From Paulinella micropora (Eukaryota; Cercozoa; Imbricatea; Euglyphida), in the NCBI GenBank assembly GCA_009731375.1, contig BJOX01000018.1:1009388-1073387 (forward strand): DNA of 64,000 nt, read 5' to 3'. The notes beneath the pieces were generated by a model. It was given only the letters and a program-made list of their open reading frames with translations. It was not told the DNA's origin and made no database searches. Shown one piece after another: positions 36,628-57,692 of the stretch. Each line of letters opens with the position of its first letter. Positions within the stretch are counted from its first letter, which is position 1. Both the position numbers and the translations under genes were made by a program.

Positions 36628-37245
36628 ATTAGCAGTAGTAGTAGCAACAGGCAGTAGTACTTAGTAGTAGTAGTAGTAGAGGCATAGTGGGATAGTAGTA
36701 AGAGGCATAGTGGGATAGTAGTAGTAGTAGAGGCATAGTGGGATGGTAGTAGTAGTAGAGGCATAGTGGGAGTAGTAGTAGAGGCATAGTGGGATAGTAG
36801 TAGTAGTAGTAGTGGCACAGTAGTAGTAGTGGCATAGTAGTAGTAGTAGTAGTCGTAGTCGTAATAGTAGTCGCAGTAATTAATAGTAGTCGTAGTACTT
36901 AAATAGTAGTCAGTACTTAATGCAGTCATTTAGTTATAGTAATAGTAGTCATATAGTTATAGTAATAGCAGTTGTCATATATAGTAATAGCAGTTGTCAT
37001 ATAGTTGCAGTAATAGTAGTAGTAATGGTCATAGTTGTAGTATTAGTGGTCACAGTAGTAGTCGTAGTGGTAGTTGTAGTAGTAGTAGTGGTCATAGTAG
37101 TAGTCGAAGTGGTGGTGGTAGTAGTTGTCATAGTAGTATGCAGTAGCGGGTAGTGGTCATAGTAGTAGTCGTAGTAGTAGTATAGTAGTAAGCAGAAGTA
37201 ATTAAGTAGTATTTAGTAGTAAGTAGTAGCAGTAGTAGCATCCTT
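36628..37245. repeat. (TAG)n / (GTA)n trinucleotide arrays
   Basis: TAG units interleaved with 'AGAGGCATAGTGGGATAGTAG', a unit also seen at 34670-34710, and with the reverse complement of the 35800-36000 block (CATAGTTGTAGTA). The region mirrors 34.4-36.2 kb in opposite orientation, suggesting a large imperfect inverted repeat. Confidence 0.85.
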
Positions 37246-38625
37246 CATCTGTGCGATAGGCATAAGTATTTAGCTATCAGACTTTGACCCACCACAAAAT
37301 ACGCCATAAGCAAGAAACTATGTAAGTTTTCATGTTATTATAAGACGTTAAATTACGACATACCATATCACTGGCAGCAGCAGCAGTAGTAGTAATAGTA
37401 GTAGTAGTAGTAGGTAGTAGGAATAGTAGGTAGAAGGTTACTTACATACACTTACATACACTCCATAGTTGACATCACTGCTAGAAAAATTCAACCAGAA
37501 CCTCTCATAGAATGTATGTTTTCGTGTTGTTGTTATTGTGTGATTCCATATGTTACATAACTGCTGCATTACACGCGCACGTACAACATAACATCAACTT
37601 ACATCAACTTACCTGAATACTCCTTGGACGAAGCTCACTACACATCATTTCACGCTTCCTAACCACCTACAAGTAATAGTTTTGCCTGCGCTTCAGAAAA
37701 GCGACCACACCATCGCGGTCAAACGGCTATGTCTGAGCTCATGTACGAAATACGATGTTTCCGTGTCTAACCTCATCATTTGGTGAAACATTTCAGCCCG
37801 CCTCATTTACGATTACCTTCCACTTGTGCCAAAGCAAGCCAAGTTGTGTCTCGTCTCTCATATCAAACAGCAGCCGTTAGCCTGGGTAAAAAAAAACAAA
37901 GTCAACGAACAAGTGCAGCAGGAAGCACCCCCCCAAAAAAACACAAACTAGAGAAGGAAAAAAAAGTAGCACAAACACTTCTCTTTCCCTTGTCGAATTG
38001 TTGTAAAGATGACAAAATATTTTTCACATCGTTGAGGTCGTTGTTGGGAAGAAAGCAAGAAAAAAGCTGGGATGGTAACAAGGCAGACAAGGAAGGAAGA
38101 CTCCAAGATTTTTGATGGGAGGATTTTTGATGGGAGGAGAGTGTACCTTATACGGAAGCCGAATTGTGTTTCTCGAAACCACTTTGGGTCGACTAAAAAC
38201 TGGGGTTCTGGAAAAGTGGTGTAAAAAACATGTGGTCACCTTTTTGTCACTCGTGGCTGAAATTCGCCCATATCTGAGGCTGCGGATCGCGCAGCCTTCC
38301 AATTATTCACTTGCGGAATGCGTCACAACACCTATTTTTGCAGGGAACTTTCCTTACGACAGTCGACAAATTTTACGGCTTGGGTCCTTCCCCCAAGATT
38401 CGGGTAAATTCTTTTCCTTAAGACAGTCGACAAATTGCACGGCTTGGAGTCATTGTGATGTGTGCTAGTGATGTGTTTTAAAGATGGTACGGTACCCAGC
38501 TGCAACTACAAAAATGGCTGATGGCGGGTGGAATGGTTTTTTCTTTTTATTTGTAGTGATCGAGTGCACGTGGGTGAGAACAGGATGCCGAAAACGACAC
38601 GATCGAGAGTTCATGATCAGATGTT
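37246..38625. other. Unique sequence upstream of the recombinase-like gene
   Basis: Mostly unassigned. A frame at 37780-38115 is Lys/Ser-rich without a recognised motif. 38360-38460 holds two copies of 'TTACGACAGTCGACAAATTT/TTAAGACAGTCGACAAATTG' about 55 bp apart. 38510-38630 contains possible exon material: MADGGWNG, a possible 23-base GT...AG insert, then MPKTTRSRVHDQMFS before GTTTCTTTC. This may be the true 5' end of the next gene, but its phase does not join the 40365 exon. Confidence 0.4.
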
Positions 38626-38633
38626 TTCTCGTT

Positions 38634-38677
<44 letters not shown>

Positions 38678-39236
38678 GCTTTCTCTCTCTTTCTTTCTTT
38701 CATTCTTTCATTCTTTCTTTCTTTTTTCGTTTTCCTATTTCTCTCATTTTTACTCTTATTTTTCTTTTTCTCTTTCTTTCTTTCTTTCTTTCTTGATTTA
38801 TTTCTTTCCATATTTCTTCTATTTTTTTCTTCTCTTTTTTCTTCTCTTTTTTCTTCTCTTTTTCTTCTCTTTCTTTCTTTCTTCTCTTTCTTTCTTTCTT
38901 TTTTTTTCTTTCTTTCTTTCTTTCTTTCTTTCTTTTTTCTTTCGATTCTTTTTTTCCGTTTTCCTATTTCTCTCTTTTTTTCCTCTTACTTTTCTTTTTC
39001 TCTTACTTTCTTTCTTTCTTTCTTTCTTTATTTCTTTCTTTCTTTCTCTTTCTTTCTTGATTTATTTCTTTCCATATTTCTTTTTTTATTTTTCTCTTTT
39101 TTTCTTCTCTTTTTTCTTCTCTTTTTTCTTCTCTTTTTCTTCTCTTTCTTTCTTTCTTGTCTTTCCTTCTTTCTTTCTTTCTTGCTTGCTTACTTTCTCT
39201 CTTTCTCTCTTTCTTTCTTTCTTTTTTACTTACTAG

Positions 39237-39267
<31 letters not shown>

Positions 39268-39561
39268 TGTTTCTTTATTTATTTCTTTCATTCTTTCATT
39301 CTCGTTTTCCTATTTCTCTCCTTTTTTCTTACTTTTCTTTCTTTCTTTCTTTCTTTCTTGATTTCTTTCTTTCTTTCTTTCTTTCTTGATGTATTTCTTT
39401 CCATATTTCTTCTTTTTTATTCTTCTCATTTTTTCTTTTTTTTCTTCTCTTTTTCTTCTCTTTCTTTCTTTCTTGTCTTTCCTTCTTTCTTTCTTTCTTG
39501 CTTGCTTACTTTCTCTCTTTCTCTCTTTCTTTCTTTCTTTTTTACTTACTAGCTTTCTTTC

Positions 39562-39592
<31 letters not shown>

Positions 39593-39877
39593 ATTTATTT
39601 CTTTCATTCTTTCATTCTCGTTTTCCTATTTCTCTCCTTTTTTCTTACTTTTCTTTCTTTCTTTCTTTCTTTCTTGATTTCTTTCTTTCTTTCTTTCTTT
39701 CTTGATGTATTTCTTTCCATATTTCTTCTTTTTTATTCTTCTCATTTTTTCTTTTTTTTCTTCTCTTTTTCTTCTCTTTCTTTCTTTCTTGTCTTTCCTT
39801 CTTTCTTTCTTTCTTGCTTGCTTACTTTCTCTCTTTCTCTCTTTCTTTCTTTCTTTTTTACTTACTAGCTTTCTTTC

Positions 39878-39925
<48 letters not shown>

Positions 39926-40345
39926 TTTCATTCATTCTTTCTTTCTTTCTTTCGATTCTTTCTTTTTTTCGTTTTCCTATTTCTCTCTTTTCTTACTTTT
40001 CTTTTTCTCTTACTTTCCTTTTTCTCTTTCTTTCTTTCTTGCTTTCTTTCTTGATGTCTTTCTTTCTTTCTTTCTTTCTTTCTTGATTTATTTCTTTCCA
40101 TATTTATTCTTTTTTATTCTTCTCTTTTTTTCTTCTCTTTTTTCTTCTCTTTCTTTCTTCTTTCTTTCTTTATTTCTTTCTTTCTTTCCTTCTCTCTCTC
40201 TCTCTTTCTACTTTTGTTGTGTTTTGTCTTGTATTTTTCTTTCTCTTTTTTCTTTCTCTTTTTTCTTCTCTTTTTTTTCTATTTTTTCTTCTCTTTCTTT
40301 CTTTCTTTCTCTCTCTCTCTCTCTCGCTCTCTCTCTCTCTTTCTG
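38626..40345. repeat. (TTTC)n tract with a 316-bp higher-order repeat
   Basis: TTTC/TTTTTC sequence with rare bases marking a longer period. The segment beginning ATGTATTTCTTTCCATATTT at 39386 recurs at 39702 (316 bp apart), with a partial earlier copy from about 39060. 'CTTTTGTTGTGTTTTGT' near 40212 repeats the intron end at about 40346. Confidence 0.9.
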
Positions 40346-40364
40346 CTTTTGTTGTGTTTTGTAG

Positions 40365-50178
<9,814 letters not shown>

Positions 50179-50341
50179 CTAACAGCTTGACATCAGTTTC
50201 TCCTTGGTTGCGAACCTCTGAAAAACTGAAAAAGCGGAATGCTGAACAAGAACGCAAGTTCAAAAACTTTATAACACAATTCGATTACAGAAAATTTTCG
50301 GGAACGAACTTGACACCCGCTTACTAACATGCTACTGTAAA

Positions 50342-50680
50342 AATGAACTATGTACTGCTATAGGCAGTGACAGACCAGTGCGACGATGCTTGGAATAATA
50401 TTATAAATAGCTTGTTGATGATGTTTATAACGAATTTTAAGGGTTCAACTGGTGCGTGACGTCAAAAATATATGTGTGGCATTATATTAATAAAGTGTTT
50501 GCGTAAATAAGTATATAAAAAGTGACTATGTAATTGCTATAGGCAGTGACAGACCAATGTGAAGATGCTTGGAATAATATTATAGATAGCTTGTTGAGGA
50601 TGTTTATAACGAATTTGAATAGCCAGACCGGTGTGTGACGACAAAAATTACATGTACTACTGCCGACCGAGCAAAACAGA
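50342..50680. repeat. 180-bp tandem duplication downstream of the recombinase-like gene
   Basis: 'TGCTATAGGCAGTGACAGAC' at about 50354 recurs at about 50534. The copies extend over AATAATATTATARATAGCTT and GATGTTTATAACGAATTT with scattered differences. Probably 3' UTR or downstream sequence. Confidence 0.88.
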
Positions 50681-51117
50681 ATATTAAAAGATAATTTGCA
50701 AAAACGAAACCTGAAGAAATAAAAAAGAAATATGTATGTATGTATGTATGTATGTACGTACGTACGTATGTATCTACGTATGCATGTATGTATGTATGTA
50801 TGTATGTATGTAGGTAAAATATACATATATATGTATATATATATATAAACAGACATACATACATACATACATGCGTACATAGATAAATAGATACATAGGA
50901 ATATACATACATACATACATACATACATACATACATACATACATACATGAATACATACATGTATACATGCATACATACATACATACATACATACATGCAT
51001 AAACATACATGTACATGCATGCATACATACATGCATACATACATACATACATACAGACATACATACATATATTAAAAGATAATTTGTAAAAACGAAACCT
51101 GAAGAAATAGAAAAGAA

Positions 51118-51148
<31 letters not shown>

Positions 51149-52246
51149 TATATTTATGTATGTATGTACGTACGTATGTATCTACGTATGCATGTATGTA
51201 TGTATGTATGTATGTACGTATGTATGTAGGTAAAATATACATATATATGTATATATATATATATATAAACAGACATACATACATACATACAACATGCATA
51301 CATAGATAAATAGATACATAGGAATATACATACATACATACATACATACATGTACATGCATGCATACATGCATACATACATACATACATACATAAACATA
51401 CATACATGTATGCATACATGCATGCATACATGTACATACATGCATACATACATGCATACATACATACATACATACATACAGACATACATACAGACATATA
51501 TATATATATATACAAACATACATACATAGATATGTACATACATACATACATACATACATACATACATGCATGCATAAATACATACATACATACATACATC
51601 ATGCATGCATACATACATGCATACGTACATGCATACATGCATACATACATACATACATGCATACATACATATATACATATATATACATACATACATACAT
51701 AATTGTATACATACATACATACATACATACGTATACATACATACATACATGCATACATACATACATGCATGCATGCATACATGCATACATACATACAGAC
51801 AGACATATACATACATATACACACGTACATAGGTACATACATACATACATGCGTACATACATACATATACATATACATGTAGATATGCGTATACATATAC
51901 ATACGTACATACATACATATATACATATATACATATATACATACATACATACATACATACATATGTACGTACGTACATATATACATACATACGTACATAC
52001 ATGCATGCATACATACAATGACATACATACATACATACATACATAGATAAATAGGTACATAGATACATACATACATACATACATACATACACATACATAT
52101 TATCCATACATACGTACATGCATGTATGCATGTACATACATACATGCAGACATATACATACATATACATACGTATACATACATACATACATATATACATA
52201 TATACACACATACATACATACATACATACCATACATACATACATAC

Positions 52247-52296
<50 letters not shown>

Positions 52297-52297
52297 G

Positions 52298-52349
<52 letters not shown>

Positions 52350-52498
52350 CATATATACATACATACGTACGTACATACGTTCGTACATACATACATACAA
52401 TGTACGTACGTACGTACATACATACATACATAGATACATACATAGATACATACATACATAACATACATACATGCATTTATACATACATGCAGTGGGGA
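50681..52498. repeat. (CATA)n / (ATGT)n region with a 388-bp tandem duplication
   Basis: ATTAAAAGATAATTTG starts at 50683 and 51071 (388 bp apart). Each copy continues with AAACGAAACCTGAAGAAAT, (ATGT)n, AGGTAAAATATACATATATA, (CATA)n and AGATAAATAGATACATAGGA. (CATA)n and (CATATA)n with strand-switched ATGT blocks fill the rest. No gene is seen. Confidence 0.93.
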
Positions 52499-52550
52499 TG
52501 AGGGGGGGGGGGGGGGGGGGGNNNNNNNNNNNNNNNNNNNNNNNNNNNNN

Positions 52551-52583
<33 letters not shown>

Positions 52584-52726
52584 TCACTCATGATCACATT
52601 CAACCTCACCTCACCTCACCTCACTCACTCACTCACTAACTCACTCACTTACTTACTCATTCACTCACTTACTCATTGACTCAATCACTCAATCACTCAC
52701 TCGCTTCCGGCGGGGGGGGAGAGAGA

Positions 52727-52764
<38 letters not shown>

Positions 52765-53040
52765 TTACTCATGATCACATTCACTTCACTCACTCACTCA
52801 CTTACTCACTCACTCACTCACTCACCCACTCACTCACTTTTTCACACACATACACTCGCATGGGCACACATAGACAGGCACATAGACAGGCAGATAGACA
52901 GACAGACAGACACACACGCACACACACACACACACACACAGACGTCGACAGACAGACAGACACACACGCACATGACACAGACAGACAGACAGACAGATAC
53001 ACAGACAGACAGAAAGAAGAGTATTAATTGAGAAGAGAAA
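52499..53040. repeat. Poly-G with 29-N gap, then CTCA, GA and CA/CAGA arrays
   Basis: G runs flank N 52522-52550. 'CTCATGATCACATTCA' occurs at 52587 and again at 52768, each followed by TCACTCAC arrays, with (GA)n between: a further local duplication across a microsatellite. Confidence 0.92.
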
Positions 53041-53129
53041 GAAAAGAAAAAGAAATTAGGAAAGCAAGCTAGAAAGCACTGTAAGTAGAGGGAAGAAATG
53101 ACATTGAAATGAGAACGAGGAAACTAGGG

Positions 53130-53160
<31 letters not shown>

Positions 53161-55628
53161 GTGAAAAAGAGGAAAGAAAACTAGATAGCTGTAGACGGGA
53201 GAAGATTGTGAAAGGAAGTCGAAGGAAGAAAGCAAGGGAGAGAGAAAGAGGGTAAAGGATTGGAAAGAAGGAATGGATCCGGATGCAAGAAAGAATATCA
53301 AGAAAGAAAGAGACACACACAAAGAAAAGAAGAAAGAAAGGGGGACGTAGAAAAAATGTGAACTGTAGGTGCAGATATATTTTTGCAGTCACAGACCCCT
53401 GTGACCTTCACTGGGACTGGAAACGGCCCGTCTCAAACTTAAGACATACCCGCAAGTAACGTGTAAAAGCCTGTATCTTCAATGCCAAAACGCGCCACTG
53501 GTCGAAAGCAGGCCTAACCCCCTTGCGTCTTAAACGAATGTCATTTGTCGTAAACCTACCTATTTTGCAACCTCATACCGGAACATAACAAGTGTCTGAA
53601 TTTCTGCAATGATATCGTCTTAAAGATGACATTTCGACAAACATATTTGTTGCGTTAGCGCTGATAGTACATGATTGCAGTATAAACTACAACTCTTTGG
53701 GACAATACAGCCGTTCCTGCCTAAAATACACTAGAAACTCTTGAAAGTGACTCATCTTTAGCCACTCTAAATAATCCGAACTAAATAAATTATGTTTGAG
53801 AACATCTAGAATAAGTTGCGACATGGTCGCGCACATAAAAGAAATGATTTTACGCTTACAGTGTTCTCTTCACTTTCGCAAGCTCCTCCAACACAAGAAG
53901 AGCAATTCTTGTTTCGAGTGTTCTTTTATTCCCACCCACCCACCCTTTGCAACTAGTTTTGTATGAGCTTTGTTACTTGCAAACATGACACGGGACGGGC
54001 TGGTCTGCGAGAAGAGACAAGTGATAAATCAAGAACTGACGATACGGTAGTTATGGTGCAAGTAACTGCGCTTGATAGTTGAAATTGCTTGTGGAAGGTA
54101 CTGATTTGTATATTTTGGGAACGAGGAAAAGAACAGGAATTGATTGGAAAGTTGTCTGACTGGATCGTATGATCACATGTGAAGTTTTGATAATGAAATG
54201 AGTAAGAAGTTATAATAATATTGCGGAAAATTTCGAACAACGTGCAGATTTTATGTTGGTGTTGAGTCCCTGACTGTAGGAGGTGTTTCGGATTACTAAT
54301 TTAGATAATATCTGGATTTTTGGAACGATGAATTGTTGTGTTGCTGAATGTTACGGTTGTGATATGATGAATTTTGTTATTGTTTTAGTTGTCATGGTTT
54401 TAATATTATTTTCGTTATCACTTTTTGTTTTATTTTTGCTGATACCCAAACATGTATAAGGATAGACAATTTAATAGCTCAAGTTCAACTTAAGGACTCG
54501 TTTAAACGCGGTAAAAGATCCTGCACACATGGGCAGATTGTATTGGAAGGGAAGGTAAAACTGTACTACCTGTTTGTGTGAACGCGTTGTCAGCTCGAAA
54601 CTTCAACTGATGATATGTAGTACAGATGTCGCCTATGAGAACATGAATTGTGGTTACATGATGTACTATAACAAGGATTGAAGTGTAGGTATGGAGAACT
54701 ATCACTGACACCGTGTATGGATGTTCGCGAGGTCGGGACATAAGTGCGTGCGAGTGATTCTATTACAGAGTGGGGAATATGTTTGAGAGTGGTAGTGACT
54801 GGCTAGGGAGTGCAGTTATATGGTGTGGCGGGTGCTTGTTAACGATAGTACTGTGGTACGCTATTTCGCTTGTTTTATATGGTGATATCGTTTTTGAAAG
54901 CGGTTGGTGCTGTTTTTGTTACTGGTTCATGTAGGAGTTTCATATAACACTTATTTCTGTGTTGGTTGACTGGGTTGTACATTTGAGTTCTGTTACCTAC
55001 TTTAGAGTGTTTTGAGGAGTGTGTGTTGCATGCTGTACGTGTTTACGCTTATTACTGTGAGCACATGTGTTACTATCTTGCGTTTCTGTGCATTCTTGCC
55101 TTGGTGGGCTGTGTGTGTGAGAATATGGATCCTGAGGTGATTGGGTCTAGTTATGATTACATCTTATATATTATCATTCTATTATTCTTATCTCTTGCCC
55201 ACTACGTGTGACAAAACTGGGAGATATACCAGCGGTTATTACTGTAATTTGTGTATAAGTACAGTGATAATTATGTATGATTGAATCGGTGAGCATTATT
55301 ACATAGAGAAGCATGATTGTTGGGTGTCCGTTGTGAATTTATTTCGAGTCTAGATAAAATAGAAATAGGCAGAATTTAGGTAGTTGTGGTGGTAGGATAG
55401 CCAATAGAAACCCCAAACCAGGTTCGTCCTTATTATGGAACAACCTGGAGGCAATAAGGACGAACCTGGAGGGGAAAGTAGGTAGAGGGAGAGGGTAGCA
55501 AAATAGTGTTTGTGTGAGCAAAGCATAACACAACACAACGTGAGTCAGGTGGCACCTGCCGTGTGTATTTGAGCCAAAACGTACTATTCACCTTGAATCG
55601 ACGGCGGCCCGGCCTGACTAACAAGCGT

Positions 55629-55629
<1 letters not shown>
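53041..55629. other. Unique non-coding stretch, nothing recognised
   Basis: 53041-53345 is purine-rich. The rest is unique, moderately A/T-rich, without a supported gene; the longest frames are under 100 codons and lack motifs. A strong perfect hairpin at 55418-55469 is listed separately. Confidence 0.6.
55418..55469. other. Perfect 17-bp inverted repeat (hairpin)
   Basis: CCAGGTTCGTCCTTATT at 55418-55434 is followed after 18 bases by AATAAGGACGAACCTGG at 55453-55469. The loop contains CAACCTGGAGGC and the right arm is followed by AGGGG. It could be a transcript hairpin, a small foldback element or a terminus; the sequence does not decide. Confidence 0.8.
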
Positions 55630-55669
<40 letters not shown>

Positions 55670-55850
55670 NNNNNNNNNNNNNNNNNNNNNNNNNNNNNNN
55701 NNNNNNNNNNNNNNNNNNNNNNNNNNNNNNNNNNNNNNNNNNNNNNNNNNNNNNNNNNNNNNNNNNNNNNNNNNNNNNNNNNNNNNNNNNNNNNNNNNNN
55801 NNNNNNNNNNNNNNNNNNNNNNNNNNNNNNNNNNNNNNNNNAAAAAAAAA

Positions 55851-55894
<44 letters not shown>
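55630..55894. other. Poly-A tract with 172-N gap
   Basis: A run at 55631-55669, N 55670-55841, A run to 55894 with one AGC interruption. It separates the hairpin side from the virus-like segment. Confidence 0.97.
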
Positions 55895-55896
<2 letters not shown>

Positions 55897-56324
55897 TCGA
55901 GGACATGTCGATTCTGTGGCTATTTTTCATAAATGATTCACAAATAAGTAGTATAGGGTCGCACTTCGAGACAAATTTTCAGAGCAGACCCCCGCCACCA
56001 CAGAGACACACACCGGCCGGCCCGGTCGGGACAAAATTGCAACGGCTAGGAAAGGGGAAACGGTTAATAAAATGATACACGTAGCCTTTTTCAACATTGA
56101 ACACAGTCACAGCTGTTAATTTGCGAAAAAAGAAATATAACGGGTTTTGCGATTTTTCTTGACTTTTTTGTTGAAGTTTCTGTAAGATAGAAAAATGAAA
56201 TAGAATTCGTCAGCCAAAACTTCAATGCGACGTGTCGTTCGTTTCGTGCGACGCATCGTTTTGCTCTTTTGCGTCGTCGTCCTTTTTTGCGAACATAAAG
56301 CTTATTCATACCCCTCATCATATA
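55895..56324. other. Unique sequence upstream of the coiled-coil gene
   Basis: No gene is seen. Composition changes to A/T-rich from about 56090 on, as in the virus-like segment. Confidence 0.6.
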
Positions 56325-56810
56325 ATGTCATTAAATCTCATACCAAACAATGTAAAAGATAAATATATGTGGAAAGAACAGTTCGAAATTAATAGATATA
56401 GTTTAAGCAAGTTAAATGAATTGAAAATAAAGGCAGATAAAGAGATTGAAAAAGACGAAGCGATAATTGAGAATATGAAGAAAGAGTTGATGAATAAGAA
56501 GGAGAGGCGAGATGCGTTGAAAGAGACGATAGATGAAAGAGAGAAGGAGAGAGAAGAGATAGAAGAAGACTTAATGGAGGATAGACGAAATAAGTTGAAG
56601 AAAAGAAAGATTGAGAGTGAAATGAAATTGATGAAGCATTGGAAGAAGCAGAATAGAGGAATGATTGAGGCAGAGGAGCTTGTTAAGATGGAAAGAATGA
56701 TTGAAAAAGGAACTACATTTACAGAAGCATGTATGATGATGAAAAGATTAGATGAAATAGGGATAGACGTAGGGGGAGGTAATAGAAATATAAATAAAGC
56801 GTATAGATAA
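56325..56810 (+). CDS. Charged coiled-coil protein of the virus-like segment
   Basis: 161 codons from ATG 56325 (MSLNLIPNNVKDKYMWKEQF) to TAA. An in-frame extension upstream exists, but the region before 56325 has a different character. The centre (about residues 25-110) is a long Glu/Lys/Arg-rich heptad region (KADKEIEKDEAIIENMKKEL, KETIDEREKEREEIEEDLME), predicted to form a long coiled coil. The end (about 115-161) is mixed with a Gly run (DVGGGNRNINKAYR). It is A/T-rich with no simple repeats, unlike the host introns to the left. It could be structural or scaffolding; no family recognised. Confidence 0.75.
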   Translation: MSLNLIPNNVKDKYMWKEQFEINRYSLSKLNELKIKADKEIEKDEAIIENMKKELMNKKERRDALKETIDEREKEREEIEEDLMEDRRNKLKKRKIESEMKLMKHWKKQNRGMIEAEELVKMERMIEKGTTFTEACMMMKRLDEIGIDVGGGNRNINKAYR

Positions 56811-56899
56811 TTGATTTTATATAAGTCCTGGGCACGACGTTAAACTACCCCTACATATACATACATAGTTTGTCCCTGTGTATGTATGTGTAGGTCGCA

Positions 56900-57568
56900 A
56901 TGCCTCCGAAGAAGAAAGCGGACGAACCAGCTCCTTCTCCTCAGGTAATAATTATTTTCTTTTTTGTTGATTTATTTTTGTTTGTGTATTGTAGGAGCCA
57001 GCACCAGCTCCTGCACCTGCGGTGAAGCAAAGGTAATTACTATTTCTCTCTTGTTTTTTAAACTTATGTGTGTGTGTTTGTGTAGATGGATGAAGAAGTA
57101 GTCGGCGGTATGGCGGCAATGAGACTTGGTCGAAAGAAAGGAGCAAAAAATGGCGTTGAGAGAAAGGTGAGATCCCCTAGACAAGTCCAGGAAAAGGGAT
57201 ATACTAATGCAGTGTTCAAAGCAGGAACCAATCATGTTTATCTATATGGTGATAACACTTTACCTCTTTTGAACGAAGGTGAGAGGGTTCACAGGGCTGT
57301 TGTGAAAACTTACAAGAATGAGACAAAAAAGGAAGATTACAGAGTTGTGCTTTACGAGGACTGCCACTACGAACTGTTCAAATCACTCGATAATGCCAAC
57401 TCCATAACAAAGGGTGTCAATGTTGACGTAATTTATAAAGGGGTTGATGGAGTGCTCGCTGATGCCGCTGCCGCTGATGCCGCTGCCGCTGCCGCCGCAG
57501 CTGCTGCTGCCGCTGCCCCTGCCAACCCTCAAATCGCAGCCGAAGCTCCTGAATGCCGATTTTGCTGA
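56900..57568 (+). CDS. Spliced, Ala-rich protein of unknown function in the virus-like segment
   Basis: Main frame 57086-57568. In-phase upstream exons are proposed at 56900-56944 (ATG; MPPKKKADEPAPSPQ) and 56995-57021 (EPAPAPAPA), with GT...AG introns whose ends (TTTTTGTTTGTGTATTGTAG, GTGTGTGTTTGTGTAG) look genuine. A further acceptor-like GTGTAG sits just before the ATG. A stronger-looking donor at 57033 (CAAAG/GTAATT) would bring a stop soon after splicing. The core (YTNAVFKAGTNHVYLYGDNT, YRVVLYEDCHYELFKSLDNA) looks like a compact beta-rich domain. The C-terminus is an Ala/Asp/Pro run encoded by GCTGCC repeats, ending ECRFC. Family not recognised. Confidence 0.65.
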
Positions 57569-57692
57569 AGAAAATAATCATTAAATTATAAAAGCCAAAA
57601 ATGTCTTTTTTCTTTTTTTCAATATTGAGCTAGAAAATGTTTTCCAGTTTTATTCTTGAGTTTTATTATCATTAATTAATACTTATAATAAA

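Noticed and set aside
37780-38115. 111-codon Lys/Ser-rich frame
   Set aside because: No recognised domain and no phase link to the downstream gene; kept only as a remark in the upstream-region entry.
57597-57692. Rho-independent-type terminator between the convergent virus-like genes
   Set aside because: T-rich sequence is present but there is no clear G/C stem; in a eukaryotic or nuclear setting the model would not apply.
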